DNA of 64,000 nt from assembly GCA_011523515.1 (NCBI GenBank), contig WTGO01000017.1, forward strand, positions 1-64,000, written 5' to 3'. This document shows, in pieces, positions 53,166-62,657 of the stretch; the stretch's first letter is position 1; each line of letters begins with the position of its first letter. The notes under the pieces are model-generated. The model was given only the letters and a program-made list of their open reading frames with translations. It ran no database searches and was not told the origin of the DNA. Source of the stretch: Chloroflexota bacterium (GTDB lineage: Bacteria > Chloroflexota > Anaerolineae > Aggregatilineales > Phototrophicaceae). The position numbers and the translations under genes were made by a program.

Positions 53166-55559
53166 ATGGGATATCAGATCAAGAAAGCGGCCGTCATCGG
53201 CTCCGGCACGATGGGCGGCGGCATCGCTGCGCTGCTGGCTGGCGTCGGCATCGAGACATTGCTGTTGGATATCCCGCCGCCTGACAGCGCGCCTGCTGAT
53301 GGCCCGCGCGTACGCAATGCAGTTGTGGCCGGCAACTTGAAGGCGCTGCAAAAGATGCGCCCGGCTCAGCTCTACAGCCCCGACGATCTGCGCAATATCA
53401 GCATCGGCAATTTAGAAGATGACCTGCAGCGCGTAGGCGACGCCGATTGGGTCATCGAGGTCATCGTCGAAGAGCTTGACCTCAAGCGCGCGCTGATGGC
53501 GCGTCTTGCCGGCGTTGTCAAGCCGGACGCCATCGTCACATCCAACACCTCGGGCATTCCCATCAGCAGCATCGCCGAGGGCTTGCCGCAGGAGTTCACG
53601 CAGCGCTTCTTGGGCACGCATTTTTTCAATCCGCCGCGCTACCTGCGCTTGCTGGAGGTCATTCCGCACGCGGGTACGAATCGCGATATTGTAGACTTCA
53701 TGCTGTGCTTCGGCGCCGATGTACTCGGCAAGGGCGCCGTACGCTGCAACGACACGCCCAATTTCATCGGCAATCGCTTCATGTCCATGGCGGGCATGCA
53801 AGCCACGAACTTCGCGCTGGATCACGGATATACAGTCGAAGAAGTTGATGCCCTGACCGGCCCCCTGATCGGCCGCCCCAAGACCGCCACCTTCAATTTG
53901 AACGATTTGGTTGGTTTCGACATTGCTGTCGGCGTGGCGCGCAATCTCTACCACGCCATTCCCGACGACCCGGCGCGCGAGCTGCTCTTGCATCAGAAAA
54001 ACGCCGAGCTATCCGACGCGTTGCTGCAGCGCGGCTGGCTGGGGCGCAAGACCGGCCGGGGTTTCTACCACATGCGCCGCGATGGCGGAAAGAGGGAACT
54101 TTGGGCGCTCAACCTCGAGACGCTGGATTACGAGCCGCCCAGCAAGCCGCGCTTCGACAGCGTGGGACAATATCGCAAAGTTGAGCCACTTGGCGAGCGG
54201 ATCCGCTTGCTCATCAACGCGGACGACCGCGCCGGCCAGTTTCTGTGGCATCTTCACGCCTTCCTGCTCGCATACGCTTCCAACCGCGTGCCTGAAATCA
54301 CGGACACTATCGTCAATGTCGACAACGCGCAGAAGTGGGGCTTCGCGCATCAGTTGGGCCCGTTTGAAATTTGGGATGCCATCGGCGTGGCGGAGACCAT
54401 CGACCGCTTCGAAACGGATGGCTATCCGGTAGCGGACTGGGTCAAGACCATGATCGCGGACGGGCACGCGTCATTCTACCAGCGTGACGAACAGGGCAAG
54501 GTCGCCGGCTACTACAGTCCGCCGGATCGCGCCTATCTGCCGCTGGAAACAGATGCCCGCGAAATCACCACGGCGGATTTGCGCGCTTCCGGCGCTGAAA
54601 TCTACCGCAATGGCGATGGCACGGTGCACGACATGGGCGACGGCGCCTTGCTCTGGGAATTTACGACCAAGCAGAACAGCATCACTGCCGGGCTGATCGA
54701 GTCCGGTTGGCGCGCGCTGGAATTGCTCAATGACGAGCGATACCGGGCGCTTGTCGTCGGCAACGATGGCGAACGCTTTTCGATCGGCGCCAACCTCGAC
54801 CCATCGGCGCTGATGGCCGGGCTGGAAGGCATCGAGAAGACCCTGGTCAGCTTGCCGGAATTAGCGCAGGCGCTGCGTTGCGCGCCGAAACCAGTCGTAG
54901 TCGCCGCGCATAATATGGCGCTGGGAGGCGGCGCGGAATTGGTGATGTCCGGCACGGCCGTGGTCGCGCATGCCGAACTCTACATGGGGCTGGTTGAAGT
55001 CGGCGTGGGTCTTGTGCCGGCCGGCGGCGGCTGCAAGGAAATGGCGCGCCGCCTGGTCAGTCCATTGGCGCGCCACGGGTCGGATGATGTGCTGGCTGGA
55101 CTGCAGAAAGCCTTCGAAAGTATCGCCACCGCCAAAGTCAGCAGCAGCGCGAAAGAAGCCAAGGCCTTGGGATTCCTGGCTGAATCAGACAAGATTGTGA
55201 TGAATCGCGCCCATCTGTTAGGCGAGGCCAAGGCGCTGGCGCTGGCGCTGGCGCTAAGCGACAGCTACGAGCCGAGGAGACCTGAGCCGGTTTTCGCAGC
55301 GGGACGAGATGCCTACGCGGCGCTGCTGCTCGGCGTTGCGGGATACCAGGAAGCCGGTTACGCCAGCGAACATGACGCCCTGATCGCGCGGAAACTGGCC
55401 TACATTTTGACGGGCGGCGCGCTGGCGGAACCGCAGTGGGTGGACCAGCAATACATGCTGAACCTGGAGCGGGAGGCTTTCCTGAGCTTGATTATGGAGA
55501 CCAAGACGCAAGAGCGCATCATGCATATGCTGCAGACGAACAAGCCGCTGCGGAATTGA
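53166..55559 (+). CDS. 3-hydroxyacyl-CoA dehydrogenase / enoyl-CoA hydratase fusion (FadN-like)
   Basis: The 797-residue protein joins two beta-oxidation activities. The N-terminal dehydrogenase has the NAD loop IGSGTMGGGIAALLAG, SNTSGIPISSIAEG, GTHFFNPPRYLRLLEVIPH (catalytic His) and the C-terminal domain NDTPNFIGNRFMSMAG. The C-terminal crotonase domain (from about 515) has the oxyanion region FSIGANLD, NMALGGGAE and GLVEVGVGLVPAGGG (catalytic Glu). This dehydrogenase-first order is that of Bacillus FadN. The ATG at 53166 is used. A thiolase gene follows, after a two-gene insertion on the other strand. Confidence 0.93.
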   Translation: MGYQIKKAAVIGSGTMGGGIAALLAGVGIETLLLDIPPPDSAPADGPRVRNAVVAGNLKALQKMRPAQLYSPDDLRNISIGNLEDDLQRVGDADWVIEVIVEELDLKRALMARLAGVVKPDAIVTSNTSGIPISSIAEGLPQEFTQRFLGTHFFNPPRYLRLLEVIPHAGTNRDIVDFMLCFGADVLGKGAVRCNDTPNFIGNRFMSMAGMQATNFALDHGYTVEEVDALTGPLIGRPKTATFNLNDLVGFDIAVGVARNLYHAIPDDPARELLLHQKNAELSDALLQRGWLGRKTGRGFYHMRRDGGKRELWALNLETLDYEPPSKPRFDSVGQYRKVEPLGERIRLLINADDRAGQFLWHLHAFLLAYASNRVPEITDTIVNVDNAQKWGFAHQLGPFEIWDAIGVAETIDRFETDGYPVADWVKTMIADGHASFYQRDEQGKVAGYYSPPDRAYLPLETDAREITTADLRASGAEIYRNGDGTVHDMGDGALLWEFTTKQNSITAGLIESGWRALELLNDERYRALVVGNDGERFSIGANLDPSALMAGLEGIEKTLVSLPELAQALRCAPKPVVVAAHNMALGGGAELVMSGTAVVAHAELYMGLVEVGVGLVPAGGGCKEMARRLVSPLARHGSDDVLAGLQKAFESIATAKVSSSAKEAKALGFLAESDKIVMNRAHLLGEAKALALALALSDSYEPRRPEPVFAAGRDAYAALLLGVAGYQEAGYASEHDALIARKLAYILTGGALAEPQWVDQQYMLNLEREAFLSLIMETKTQERIMHMLQTNKPLRN

Positions 55560-55583
55560 GAAGCCAAACGAGTTTCTGAATTG

Positions 55584-56180
55584 CTAGGTCGGCAAGATTG
55601 CACGTTCAAAGCGACGGAATGAGTCAATTCGCCGTAGCCTTTGGAGATCAGGGATCGCCATCGCAATCTCCTTCGCATGGTAACGATCCACGTATCTTCG
55701 ACCACGATGTCTTTTGAAAAGGCTATTTAGAATTCCCTTCGGATTCTTTAGGCGATCAACGTTCCGCCGCCGGCGAATGGTAATAGGATGAGCCTTTGTA
55801 GACAGCACATCTCTTATCGCTCTTTCATCGCTCAGCAACCAAGCCTCTAATTCATGCAGAATACATATCAGATCGACGGCGTCGCAAGATAAGCTTGCAG
55901 CAGTCAACGTATTTAGTATCGCGTTGCGTTCTTTAACTAGGCACGGTTTCGAATTCAGGTTCGGCCACGCCGGGCGCAGGTCCCATATTATCAGCACTCT
56001 TTCGCAGTTAAGTTCAAAGAGCTCCTCCGCCGTTTTCCCGGCATCGGAAATGAGATTCGGTTTGTCGTCTAGCGTTCTTGGAACAATCCGTATACCGGGA
56101 TTGATCATTGTCGCCAGGTGAATACAAACGGCTTTGTCGGCACCGTCGGTACCGCATTCAAACACCATGCCTACCTTCAT
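55584..56180 (-). CDS. DUF4276-like (TOPRIM-like) protein
   Basis: The 198-residue product resembles DUF4276, a small TOPRIM-like family that is usually coupled to an AAA ATPase. It begins MKVGMVFECGTDGADKAV, an acidic loop where the TOPRIM Glu is expected, and has VLIIWDLRPAW (Asp72) followed by a helical region with HELEAWLLSDERA. TOPRIM proteins cut or nick nucleic acid with Mg ions. Its ATG overlaps the upstream ATPase stop by 4 bp, so the two form one cassette. It is visibly lower in GC than the flanking genes. The assignment rests on pattern only. Confidence 0.65.
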   Translation of the reverse strand: MKVGMVFECGTDGADKAVCIHLATMINPGIRIVPRTLDDKPNLISDAGKTAEELFELNCERVLIIWDLRPAWPNLNSKPCLVKERNAILNTLTAASLSCDAVDLICILHELEAWLLSDERAIRDVLSTKAHPITIRRRRNVDRLKNPKGILNSLFKRHRGRRYVDRYHAKEIAMAIPDLQRLRRIDSFRRFERAILPT

Positions 56181-57415
56181 AAACGATCGTTACGCTCCAA
56201 GGCTCCCATGGTATACAATTGGCCGGAATTGAATCGACGAGACCAGCTCTCCAAATCGTTGCGGTCCCTAGGACGGCTGAAAGTCGGTATATCGCCGACT
56301 CGTTCCACAAGGACAATAGTAGAAAGTGGTAGCAAATTGAGTAAATAGGGAGAGTGGGTCGTGAGAATTACTTGCGACCGTCCGCTCTCAACAACGTCCC
56401 TTATCTCGTCGACAATTAGGTTCACGGCGCGTGGGTCTAATCCGTTCTCAATCTCCTCAATAACGATAAGAGGGGGAGGGTTCGGATGACGGAATAGTGC
56501 CAATAACGCCAACAGACGCAGGGTGCCGGTAGATAGGAGCCAACCCATAACCGTAAACTCAGCTTCTGTCATCTCTACGTGCATTTGCCGACCCAAGATG
56601 TCAGTGAGCACTGGCCTCAAGTCGCGAAGGTAGGGCATTACGTATTGCATCGCCTCCAAAATGCCGTCGAATGTGTCTGGGTCATGTTCAATAATGTCGC
56701 TCACATATTCAGCAATATTTGTACCGTCAGAATTGAGGCGAATGGGCCCTCCGGTACGCTTTTGAGATTGCGGCTGGCCCATGCTATTGGGATTCATGGT
56801 GAGAAACTGCCACGACGAGATGACGTAAAATGCAGTTGCATTTACATTTATTTGATTAGATTCACCTTCTTCCGGTGATGAGAAGATTGGCCAACATGTT
56901 CTTGGGAGTAAATATGGAAACTTGAACTCAGAGCTTTTTTTTGAGCTACGCTTAACAATTGTACGATTGCCAGCATCGATTCGAGTGTACTTTCTTCGTC
57001 CCTGCTTCCACGTTTCTTTGACAATCTGAATCTGCTTGTCATCATCGGGATTGCCGACACTTACGGTATGTTGATGGACACTACGTCGACGATCTTTTCG
57101 CTGGCCAGGGAGCAAATGCCGAACATTGAACGTGATGGACTTCTTACGGGATACATCTGATTGCGATAGGTCAGCGTCATCTACTGGCTTGGCGGCGTTA
57201 ACGATATACTCAAAGCCTCGCCAGTTGTTCATAGATTCGTCTAGCCCTTCAGTCACCATGCGCTGATATGTTAGTAATCCCTCTATTAGACTGCTCTTGC
57301 CCGACCCATTATTCCCGATCAACACCGTCAGTGGTGAAAACTCTACAACGCCACTATCCTGAATGGCTTTGAAGTATTTTAGTTGAACTGATTCCAATAC
57401 ACGCTTGTCAGCCAT
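56177..57415 (-). CDS. AAA/OLD-like ATPase with ABC-type motifs
   Basis: This 412-residue ATPase begins with VQLKYFKAIQD, then the Walker A GNNGSGKSS (34-42), an ABC-like signature (MGWLLSTGTLRLLALLALF), Walker B LIVIEEIENGLDP (from about 316) and the switch HSPYLLNLLP (354-363). This is the AAA_21/OLD type found in phage-defence modules (PARIS, Gabija, Septu, Retron and OLD systems share it). It is the first gene of a two-gene operon with the DUF4276-like protein. The pair lies opposite to and between two beta-oxidation genes. Confidence 0.8.
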   Translation of the reverse strand: MADKRVLESVQLKYFKAIQDSGVVEFSPLTVLIGNNGSGKSSLIEGLLTYQRMVTEGLDESMNNWRGFEYIVNAAKPVDDADLSQSDVSRKKSITFNVRHLLPGQRKDRRRSVHQHTVSVGNPDDDKQIQIVKETWKQGRRKYTRIDAGNRTIVKRSSKKSSEFKFPYLLPRTCWPIFSSPEEGESNQINVNATAFYVISSWQFLTMNPNSMGQPQSQKRTGGPIRLNSDGTNIAEYVSDIIEHDPDTFDGILEAMQYVMPYLRDLRPVLTDILGRQMHVEMTEAEFTVMGWLLSTGTLRLLALLALFRHPNPPPLIVIEEIENGLDPRAVNLIVDEIRDVVESGRSQVILTTHSPYLLNLLPLSTIVLVERVGDIPTFSRPRDRNDLESWSRRFNSGQLYTMGALERNDRL

Positions 57416-57588
57416 CGCCGTTTCCTAACGTGCGTCGGTCGCCTTACCCATAAGCGATTGCGCCCTCATGAGAATTGGTGTCATTTTATCACAGTTGAAG
57501 CCTTTGCAGAATGCGCATGATATATTGACCGTACCTTGCTCTCTGCTACCATGAGAATATGGCACAGTATGTATTGAAAGGTTCCTTC

Positions 57589-58773
57589 ATGCGCCAGGCA
57601 GTAATCGTGGCGGCATCGCGGACGGCAGTCGGCAAGGCCGTGCGCGGCAGCACCCGAAACGCGCGCTCGGACGAGATGGCGGCGACCGTCATCAGCGATC
57701 TGATGGCGAAGACAGCGGGCAAACTGGATCCCGCTGACGTAGACGATGTCATTCTGGGCTGCGCCATGCCGGAGGGCTCGCAGGGCATGAACTTCGCCCG
57801 CGTGATCGCCTTGCGCTCTGGCCTGCCCGTCGATACGCCCGGCCAGACGGTCAACCGCTTTTGCTCCAGTGGCTTGCAGACGATCGCCCTGGCCGCCAAC
57901 AGCATAATTGCCGACCAAGCGGATGTCGTGATTGCCGGCGGCGCCGAATCCATGTCCTCAGTGCCGATGACCGGGCATCGCCTCAGCCCCAATCCGCATA
58001 TGGCTGCCAAGGACCCGAATGTTTACATGAGCATGGGCTTGACCGCCGAGCGCGTCGTCGACGAATTTGGCGTCAGCCGCGAAGATATGGACGAGTTCGC
58101 CTATCAAAGTCATCGCAAAGCGGCAGCGGCGACGGACGCCGGTTACTTCGCCGATGAGATTGTGCCCTTTGCCTGGGACGAGACAGTTGTCGGCGACAAT
58201 GGTGCGCCGGCGACAGTCACGAAAGTTCTGGACCGTGACGAGCATCTGCGGCGCGAAACCACGCCCGAAGCCCTCGCTGGCTTGAAGCCGGTATTCAAAC
58301 CCGGCGGCTCGGTAACGGCCGGTAATTCGAGCCCTCTCAGCGACGGCGCGGCCGCGGTCGTGGTGATGGAGCGCGAGAAAGCCGAGCGGCTGGGCCTGAG
58401 CCCTTTGGCGCGCTTTGTGGGCTTTGCCGTAGCCGGCGTACGACCGGAAGTCATGGGCGTCGGTCCCATCAGGGCCGTGCCAAAAGTGCTGGAGCGCTGT
58501 GGTTTGACACTCGACGACATTGATATCATCGAGCTCAATGAAGCCTTCGCCTCGCAGTCGCTGGCGGTGATGCGGGAACTGGAGCTGAACCCGCAGATCG
58601 TCAACGTCAACGGCGGCGCCATCGCGCTGGGTCATCCCTTGGGCTGTACCGGGGCGAAGCTCACTGTGCAGACCATCAACGAGATGAAACGCCGCGACAG
58701 CGAGTATGGCATGGTGACCATGTGCATCGGCGGCGGCATGGGCGCGGCGGGAATCTTTCAGAACTTGAATTAA
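57589..58773 (+). CDS. Acetyl-CoA C-acyltransferase (3-ketoacyl-CoA thiolase, FadA-like)
   Basis: The 394-residue thiolase removes acetyl-CoA in the last step of beta-oxidation. It has the nucleophile loop NRFCSSGLQTIALAANSI, the NEAFA and GGAIALGHPLGCTGA motifs (His), and MVTMCIGGGMGAA (second Cys) in standard positions. The ATG at 57589 has AAAGG seven bases upstream; a further ATG at 57559 is possible. It belongs with the TetR-SDR-FadN-like series, from which it is separated by the ATPase/DUF4276-like cassette. Confidence 0.94.
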   Translation: MRQAVIVAASRTAVGKAVRGSTRNARSDEMAATVISDLMAKTAGKLDPADVDDVILGCAMPEGSQGMNFARVIALRSGLPVDTPGQTVNRFCSSGLQTIALAANSIIADQADVVIAGGAESMSSVPMTGHRLSPNPHMAAKDPNVYMSMGLTAERVVDEFGVSREDMDEFAYQSHRKAAAATDAGYFADEIVPFAWDETVVGDNGAPATVTKVLDRDEHLRRETTPEALAGLKPVFKPGGSVTAGNSSPLSDGAAAVVVMEREKAERLGLSPLARFVGFAVAGVRPEVMGVGPIRAVPKVLERCGLTLDDIDIIELNEAFASQSLAVMRELELNPQIVNVNGGAIALGHPLGCTGAKLTVQTINEMKRRDSEYGMVTMCIGGGMGAAGIFQNLN

Positions 58774-58807
58774 GATTCGGCAGCCGCCTACGCGCTCGGG
58801 AGCAGAG

Positions 58808-59575
58808 ATGTCCGCGTTTTATACGACGGTTGCGCGCTTCTACGATTCCGAAAACGCTGACAAGAGCGACGATCTGGAAATGTACAGCCGTCTCTCTGCC
58901 GAGCACGACGGCGAGATTCTCGATGTCGGCTGCGGCACCGGGCGAGTCTTGCTGCATCTGGCGCGCGAAGGCCGCCGCGTGTATGGAATCGACAACGACC
59001 GCGCCATGCTGGCTCGGCTGGACGCCAAGTTAGAGCAATTGCCTCAGCTGCGTCATTTGGTCTCGTACATTCACGGTGATATCCTCGCTCATTCGTGGGA
59101 TCAGTCGTTCAGCTTGATCCTGCTGACCTACAATGCCTTGATGCATTTCCACGAGCAGGACACGCAGATAGGTCTGCTGCAAAGATTGCGCGCTTGCCTG
59201 GCTGACGGCGGCCGGCTGGTCATGGACTTGCCCAACGCCGGGCCGGCTTTCGCTGCTGAAGACAGCGATGCCGTCATGTTTGAACGCAGTTTTCTGGACC
59301 GCGAAACCGGCCACCTGGTTATGCTGCAGTCGCTTAACTATTTGGACCGCGCCCAGCAAATGCTAACGGTGGAATGGATATATGATGAAGTAGACGGCAG
59401 CGGCGCAGTCAAACGACTCATCGCGCCCCACAAGCTGCGTTATTTCTTTTTGCCCGAGCTGCAACTGCTGCTGGAACGCGCCGGATTCACCCTGAGGGCA
59501 GTATATGGCGAACCAGACGGAGCGCCTTATGATTCCGACAGCGAGCGGATGATTGTGCATGCAGCCGTCACATGA
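58808..59575 (+). CDS. SAM-dependent methyltransferase, class I
   Basis: The 255-residue protein has DGEILDVGCGTGRVLLHLA (SAM-binding motif I) and VYGIDNDRAML (motif II), followed by SLILLTYNALMHF (motif IV), like ubiquinone/cypemycin-type methyltransferases. It overlaps the following lipoprotein gene by 17 bp in a different frame. The substrate cannot be told from the sequence. Confidence 0.85.
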   Translation: MSAFYTTVARFYDSENADKSDDLEMYSRLSAEHDGEILDVGCGTGRVLLHLAREGRRVYGIDNDRAMLARLDAKLEQLPQLRHLVSYIHGDILAHSWDQSFSLILLTYNALMHFHEQDTQIGLLQRLRACLADGGRLVMDLPNAGPAFAAEDSDAVMFERSFLDRETGHLVMLQSLNYLDRAQQMLTVEWIYDEVDGSGAVKRLIAPHKLRYFFLPELQLLLERAGFTLRAVYGEPDGAPYDSDSERMIVHAAVT

Positions 59576-60455
59576 TCCACTAGTCCAGCGCGCCCGGCCC
59601 TTGGGTTCTTGCATCCGGCGTCTGATTTTCTCGTCCCTGATAGTCGCCTCAATGCTTTTGCTGGCCGGCTGCCGCTTCCTGCGCCAATCCACGCCCGCCA
59701 TTGCGCCCACAGCCACGATAATGCCCAGACATGACCCGATGCCCACCGTTGAGGTTTTGGATTCTGAAGCACTCTATGGACAGGATAGCCGCTCAATCGG
59801 CCAAACCAGCCCCGGCCTGGCGTCCTTCCCGGCCGGCGCGGTGCTGCCGCCAGTCCTGACCGGAGATTCGGAGCGCGGCGTTATCGTTCTACTTGATTCC
59901 AATACATTCTTGCGTGGCGAACTATTTCAGCCGGATGGCCAGCGGCGGCCGGGTATCTTGCTGCTCGGCGCGGATGTCTCCGGCTGGGGCCCCTTGCCCG
60001 AGCGCTTGTCTCAGCACGGTTTCGTTGTGCTGGTTCTGGAAATATGGCCTTTGACGCAAGCGCGTGACGTAGAGACGATGTTGCAGTCTTTGATCTCGCT
60101 TCCCAGTGTTGATGCCGGATCGATCGGAGTGATTGGGGCGGACTTCGCGGCGGATATCGCGGCGCTCGCTTGTGCCGTGAATTCCCTCTGCGATGCCTTG
60201 GCCCTGTTGGGCCCGCGATCGCGCGATACCTTGCTCAATATGCTGCCTTCCTATGGCGAAAGGCCCTTGTGGCTGGCGGCTGGCCAAGATGATGTCGAGT
60301 CATTCAGCGCGGCTTCGGCTTTGGCTAGGGCGGCAACCGGCGAGGCGCGGCTCTTTGAAGCGAGCGCGGGGCGGGGCCAGGCGCTGCTGCAGCTCCAACC
60401 CGATCTGGCGGATGAGCTGGTGTCGTGGATGCAGCGACACCTTCAAGACAGGTAG
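59559..60455 (+). CDS. Lipoprotein with degenerate alpha/beta-hydrolase fold
   Basis: The 298-residue product has a type II signal with the lipobox LLAGC (Cys38), so it is exported and lipid-anchored. The mature part resembles dienelactone-hydrolase-like alpha/beta hydrolases. The nucleophile elbow, normally GxSxG, reads GADFA (193-197, Asp195 in place of Ser). The catalytic acid region LAAGQDD (Asp244/245) is present. The His region, normally AGHG, reads AGRG (Arg272). It is therefore unlikely to be a normal esterase. The start is the ATG at 59559; a TTG two codons upstream is possible. Confidence 0.6.
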   Translation: MQPSHDPLVQRARPLGSCIRRLIFSSLIVASMLLLAGCRFLRQSTPAIAPTATIMPRHDPMPTVEVLDSEALYGQDSRSIGQTSPGLASFPAGAVLPPVLTGDSERGVIVLLDSNTFLRGELFQPDGQRRPGILLLGADVSGWGPLPERLSQHGFVVLVLEIWPLTQARDVETMLQSLISLPSVDAGSIGVIGADFAADIAALACAVNSLCDALALLGPRSRDTLLNMLPSYGERPLWLAAGQDDVESFSAASALARAATGEARLFEASAGRGQALLQLQPDLADELVSWMQRHLQDR

Positions 60456-60480
60456 CAATCGCGTATTCATTGAGGACAGG

Positions 60481-61629
60481 ATGGCCAGTATGTCTGAACT
60501 GCTACAGATGTTTCGATCACGGCAGCATGAAATGCTCGACCTGTTGCGGGCCATGGTGGAGCGGGAGTCGATTTCCCGCGACAAAGCCAAGGTGGACGTA
60601 TTGGTAGATTTTATGGAAGCCCGGCTCAATAAGTTGAGCGCTGATGCTGTCGTGCGGCTTCCGCAAGACGAAGTTGGAGACTTTCTGCATGCCACATGGA
60701 ATAGCTCAGCGCCGGGCAAGCCCTATCTGTTCCTGGCGCACATTGATACGGTGCACCCAGTTGGTTCGTTGACGACGATGCCGATTAAGATCGAAGACGG
60801 TCGCTTTTTCGGTCCCGGGTCGCTCGATATGAAAGCCGGCACGGTGATCGTCCTGGAAGCGATCAGGGCATTAGTTGAGCGCAAGCAACTGCCCAATCGC
60901 CCGATTCATCTGCTCATGACGACTGACGAAGAGATCGGCAGCCCCCACAGCGAGGCGCTGATCAAAGAGCTGGCGGTCGGCTGCGAATTGGTGTTGGTGA
61001 CGGAGCCGGCCACACAAGAAGGCACGATCAAAACCTGGCGCAAGGGCGGCGGCAAATACGAATTGCTCATCGAAGGGCGCGCGTCTCATGCAGGAATCGC
61101 GCCGCACGAGGGCATCAACGCCATCATCGAGTTCGCGCAACAGGCGCTGGAGATCAACCGACTGAACGACCTCAAATACGGCACGTCGGTGTCGATTACT
61201 GTAGTCGAGGGTGGCTCGGCGGGCAACGTGATACCGGCTCAGGCGCGGGCGCATATCGACATACGAGTGTTAACCATGGAAGCCATGCGCAATCTGCACG
61301 AGGCCTTGAGCAACCTGCATCCGAAGATGCCGGGCGCCAAAGTGAGTTGCATTCGTCAACATCATCGCCCGCCGATGGAACGGCGACCTGGCTTGTTCGA
61401 GAAGGCTGCCGCAATCGGCGAAAGACACGGCGTGACGATCTACGAAGGCGGCACCGGCGGCGGCTCCGATGGCAATTTCACGGCGGCCATGGGCATACCC
61501 ACGCTGGACGGTCTGGGAGCGCACGGCGATGGCGCGCACGCCTTGCACGAGCACGTGATCATCGACAGTCTGCCTCGCCAGGCGACCCTGATCGCCGCTA
61601 TCCTGCTGGAATGGGGCGACAGTATGTAG
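60481..61629 (+). CDS. M20-family carboxypeptidase (CPG2/ArgE-like)
   Basis: The 382-residue metallopeptidase has LFLAHIDTVHP (His and Asp ligand region), GPGSLDMKAG (bridging Asp), TTDEEIG (catalytic Glu and ligand Glu), the lid domain ASHAGIAPHEGINA, and a C-terminal GTGGGSDGNFTAAMG. The pattern fits carboxypeptidase G2-like or succinyl-diaminopimelate/acetylornithine-type enzymes; the exact substrate is unknown. The ATG at 60481 follows GAGGACAGG. It lies 25 bp after the lipoprotein gene. Confidence 0.88.
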   Translation: MASMSELLQMFRSRQHEMLDLLRAMVERESISRDKAKVDVLVDFMEARLNKLSADAVVRLPQDEVGDFLHATWNSSAPGKPYLFLAHIDTVHPVGSLTTMPIKIEDGRFFGPGSLDMKAGTVIVLEAIRALVERKQLPNRPIHLLMTTDEEIGSPHSEALIKELAVGCELVLVTEPATQEGTIKTWRKGGGKYELLIEGRASHAGIAPHEGINAIIEFAQQALEINRLNDLKYGTSVSITVVEGGSAGNVIPAQARAHIDIRVLTMEAMRNLHEALSNLHPKMPGAKVSCIRQHHRPPMERRPGLFEKAAAIGERHGVTIYEGGTGGGSDGNFTAAMGIPTLDGLGAHGDGAHALHEHVIIDSLPRQATLIAAILLEWGDSM

Positions 61630-61784
61630 CGCCCCGGTTTGCCGTTCGTCCAGCCCGTCTGCTGCTGGCGCTTGTCGACTTGCCACAATTCGCTCTGGTT
61701 TCTCTTGTAGATATATCACCATACTGTGGTGGCGATTGGCGGATACACTCTGCGTGCGCTCCAAGTATTGTGGATTGTCCGCAT

Positions 61785-62420
61785 ATGGAAGTACTCTTCG
61801 TATCCGCCTTCGCCATGTCGCTCGCTTTTGCGGCGCAGCCGGGCGTCATCGGCTTCGAGTCGCTGCGCCGCGGCCTGTCGCACGGCTGGAGCGCCGCCTT
61901 ACATGTCGAGTTGGGCTCGCTGGTTGGTGACGGTGTCTGGGCGATTATCGCGCTTTTGGGCGCATCGTTACTCTTTCAGAATCGTCTGGTGACGCTCATC
62001 CTGGGGCTTTTCGGCTGCGCGCTCTTGCTGCGATTCGCCTGGGACGCCTGGGTGGCTTCGCGCGGGGAGGTTTCGCTGGCTGTTGCTGGCGACGGCCGCT
62101 CCAATCACTTGGCCGCGGGCGCTATGCTCTCCTTGTCGAATCCGCAGAACATCACTTTCTGGCTGGGCATGAGCGGCACGATCATCGGCATCGGTTTCCT
62201 CGATCCACAGCCGCTTCACTTGCTGGTCTTTTTTGCGGGATTCATGACCGCGCAAGTATGCTGGTGCTTCTTTTTCGCCACAGTCGTCGAGATTGGGCGC
62301 CGCCGTCTGCTGAACCAGCGCCTCTTCCGCTGCATCAATCTGGTCTGCGCCGTTTTTCTTGCCTATATGGGCGTCAAACTATTGCTGCAGACCGTATTGA
62401 TGTCCGCAAATGCCTTCTAG
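61785..62420 (+). CDS. LysE-family exporter
   Basis: The 211-residue membrane protein has about six spans with the family pattern AAQPGVIGFESLRRGLSHGW near the N-terminus and GAMLSLSNPQNITFWLGMSG in the middle. LysE/RhtB-type proteins export amino acids or related small molecules. The ATG at 61785 is used; the long frame upstream to 61347 is a shadow of the peptidase gene. There is no adjacent LysR-type regulator. Confidence 0.82.
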   Translation: MEVLFVSAFAMSLAFAAQPGVIGFESLRRGLSHGWSAALHVELGSLVGDGVWAIIALLGASLLFQNRLVTLILGLFGCALLLRFAWDAWVASRGEVSLAVAGDGRSNHLAAGAMLSLSNPQNITFWLGMSGTIIGIGFLDPQPLHLLVFFAGFMTAQVCWCFFFATVVEIGRRRLLNQRLFRCINLVCAVFLAYMGVKLLLQTVLMSANAF

Positions 62421-62469
62421 CCCTTGACGAGTTCAGTGTCCGGAAGCCCCCTGGTCAAAGGAAGACGGC

Positions 62470-62655
62470 TTGCTGAAAGAGGCGCAAGAGAATACCGAGC
62501 TTATCCTGGGCGAATTCGTCAGAAGTTTCACAGGCCAGACGGTCAAAGTCGAATTCGAAAGCCAAAGGTCGTCGCCAAAACTGGACCCGTCATGCCGACC
62601 GAGAGCCTCCGGTGGCTGGCGCCACAACCGCTACAAAAATGTCTGGGAAAAGTGA
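62470..62655 (+). CDS. Small ORF of uncertain status, 61 aa
   Basis: A TTG preceded by GGAAG opens a 61-residue frame. The first half (LKEAQENTELILGEFVRSFTG is over the quoted limit; key part ENTELILGEFVRSF) looks like a helix-strand of a real protein, perhaps the C-terminal remnant of a larger one; the second half is basic and low in pattern. It ends 2 bp before the convergent HNH gene stop. It may be a remnant rather than a functional gene. Confidence 0.35.
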   Translation: MLKEAQENTELILGEFVRSFTGQTVKVEFESQRSSPKLDPSCRPRASGGWRHNRYKNVWEK

Positions 62656-62657
62656 GG

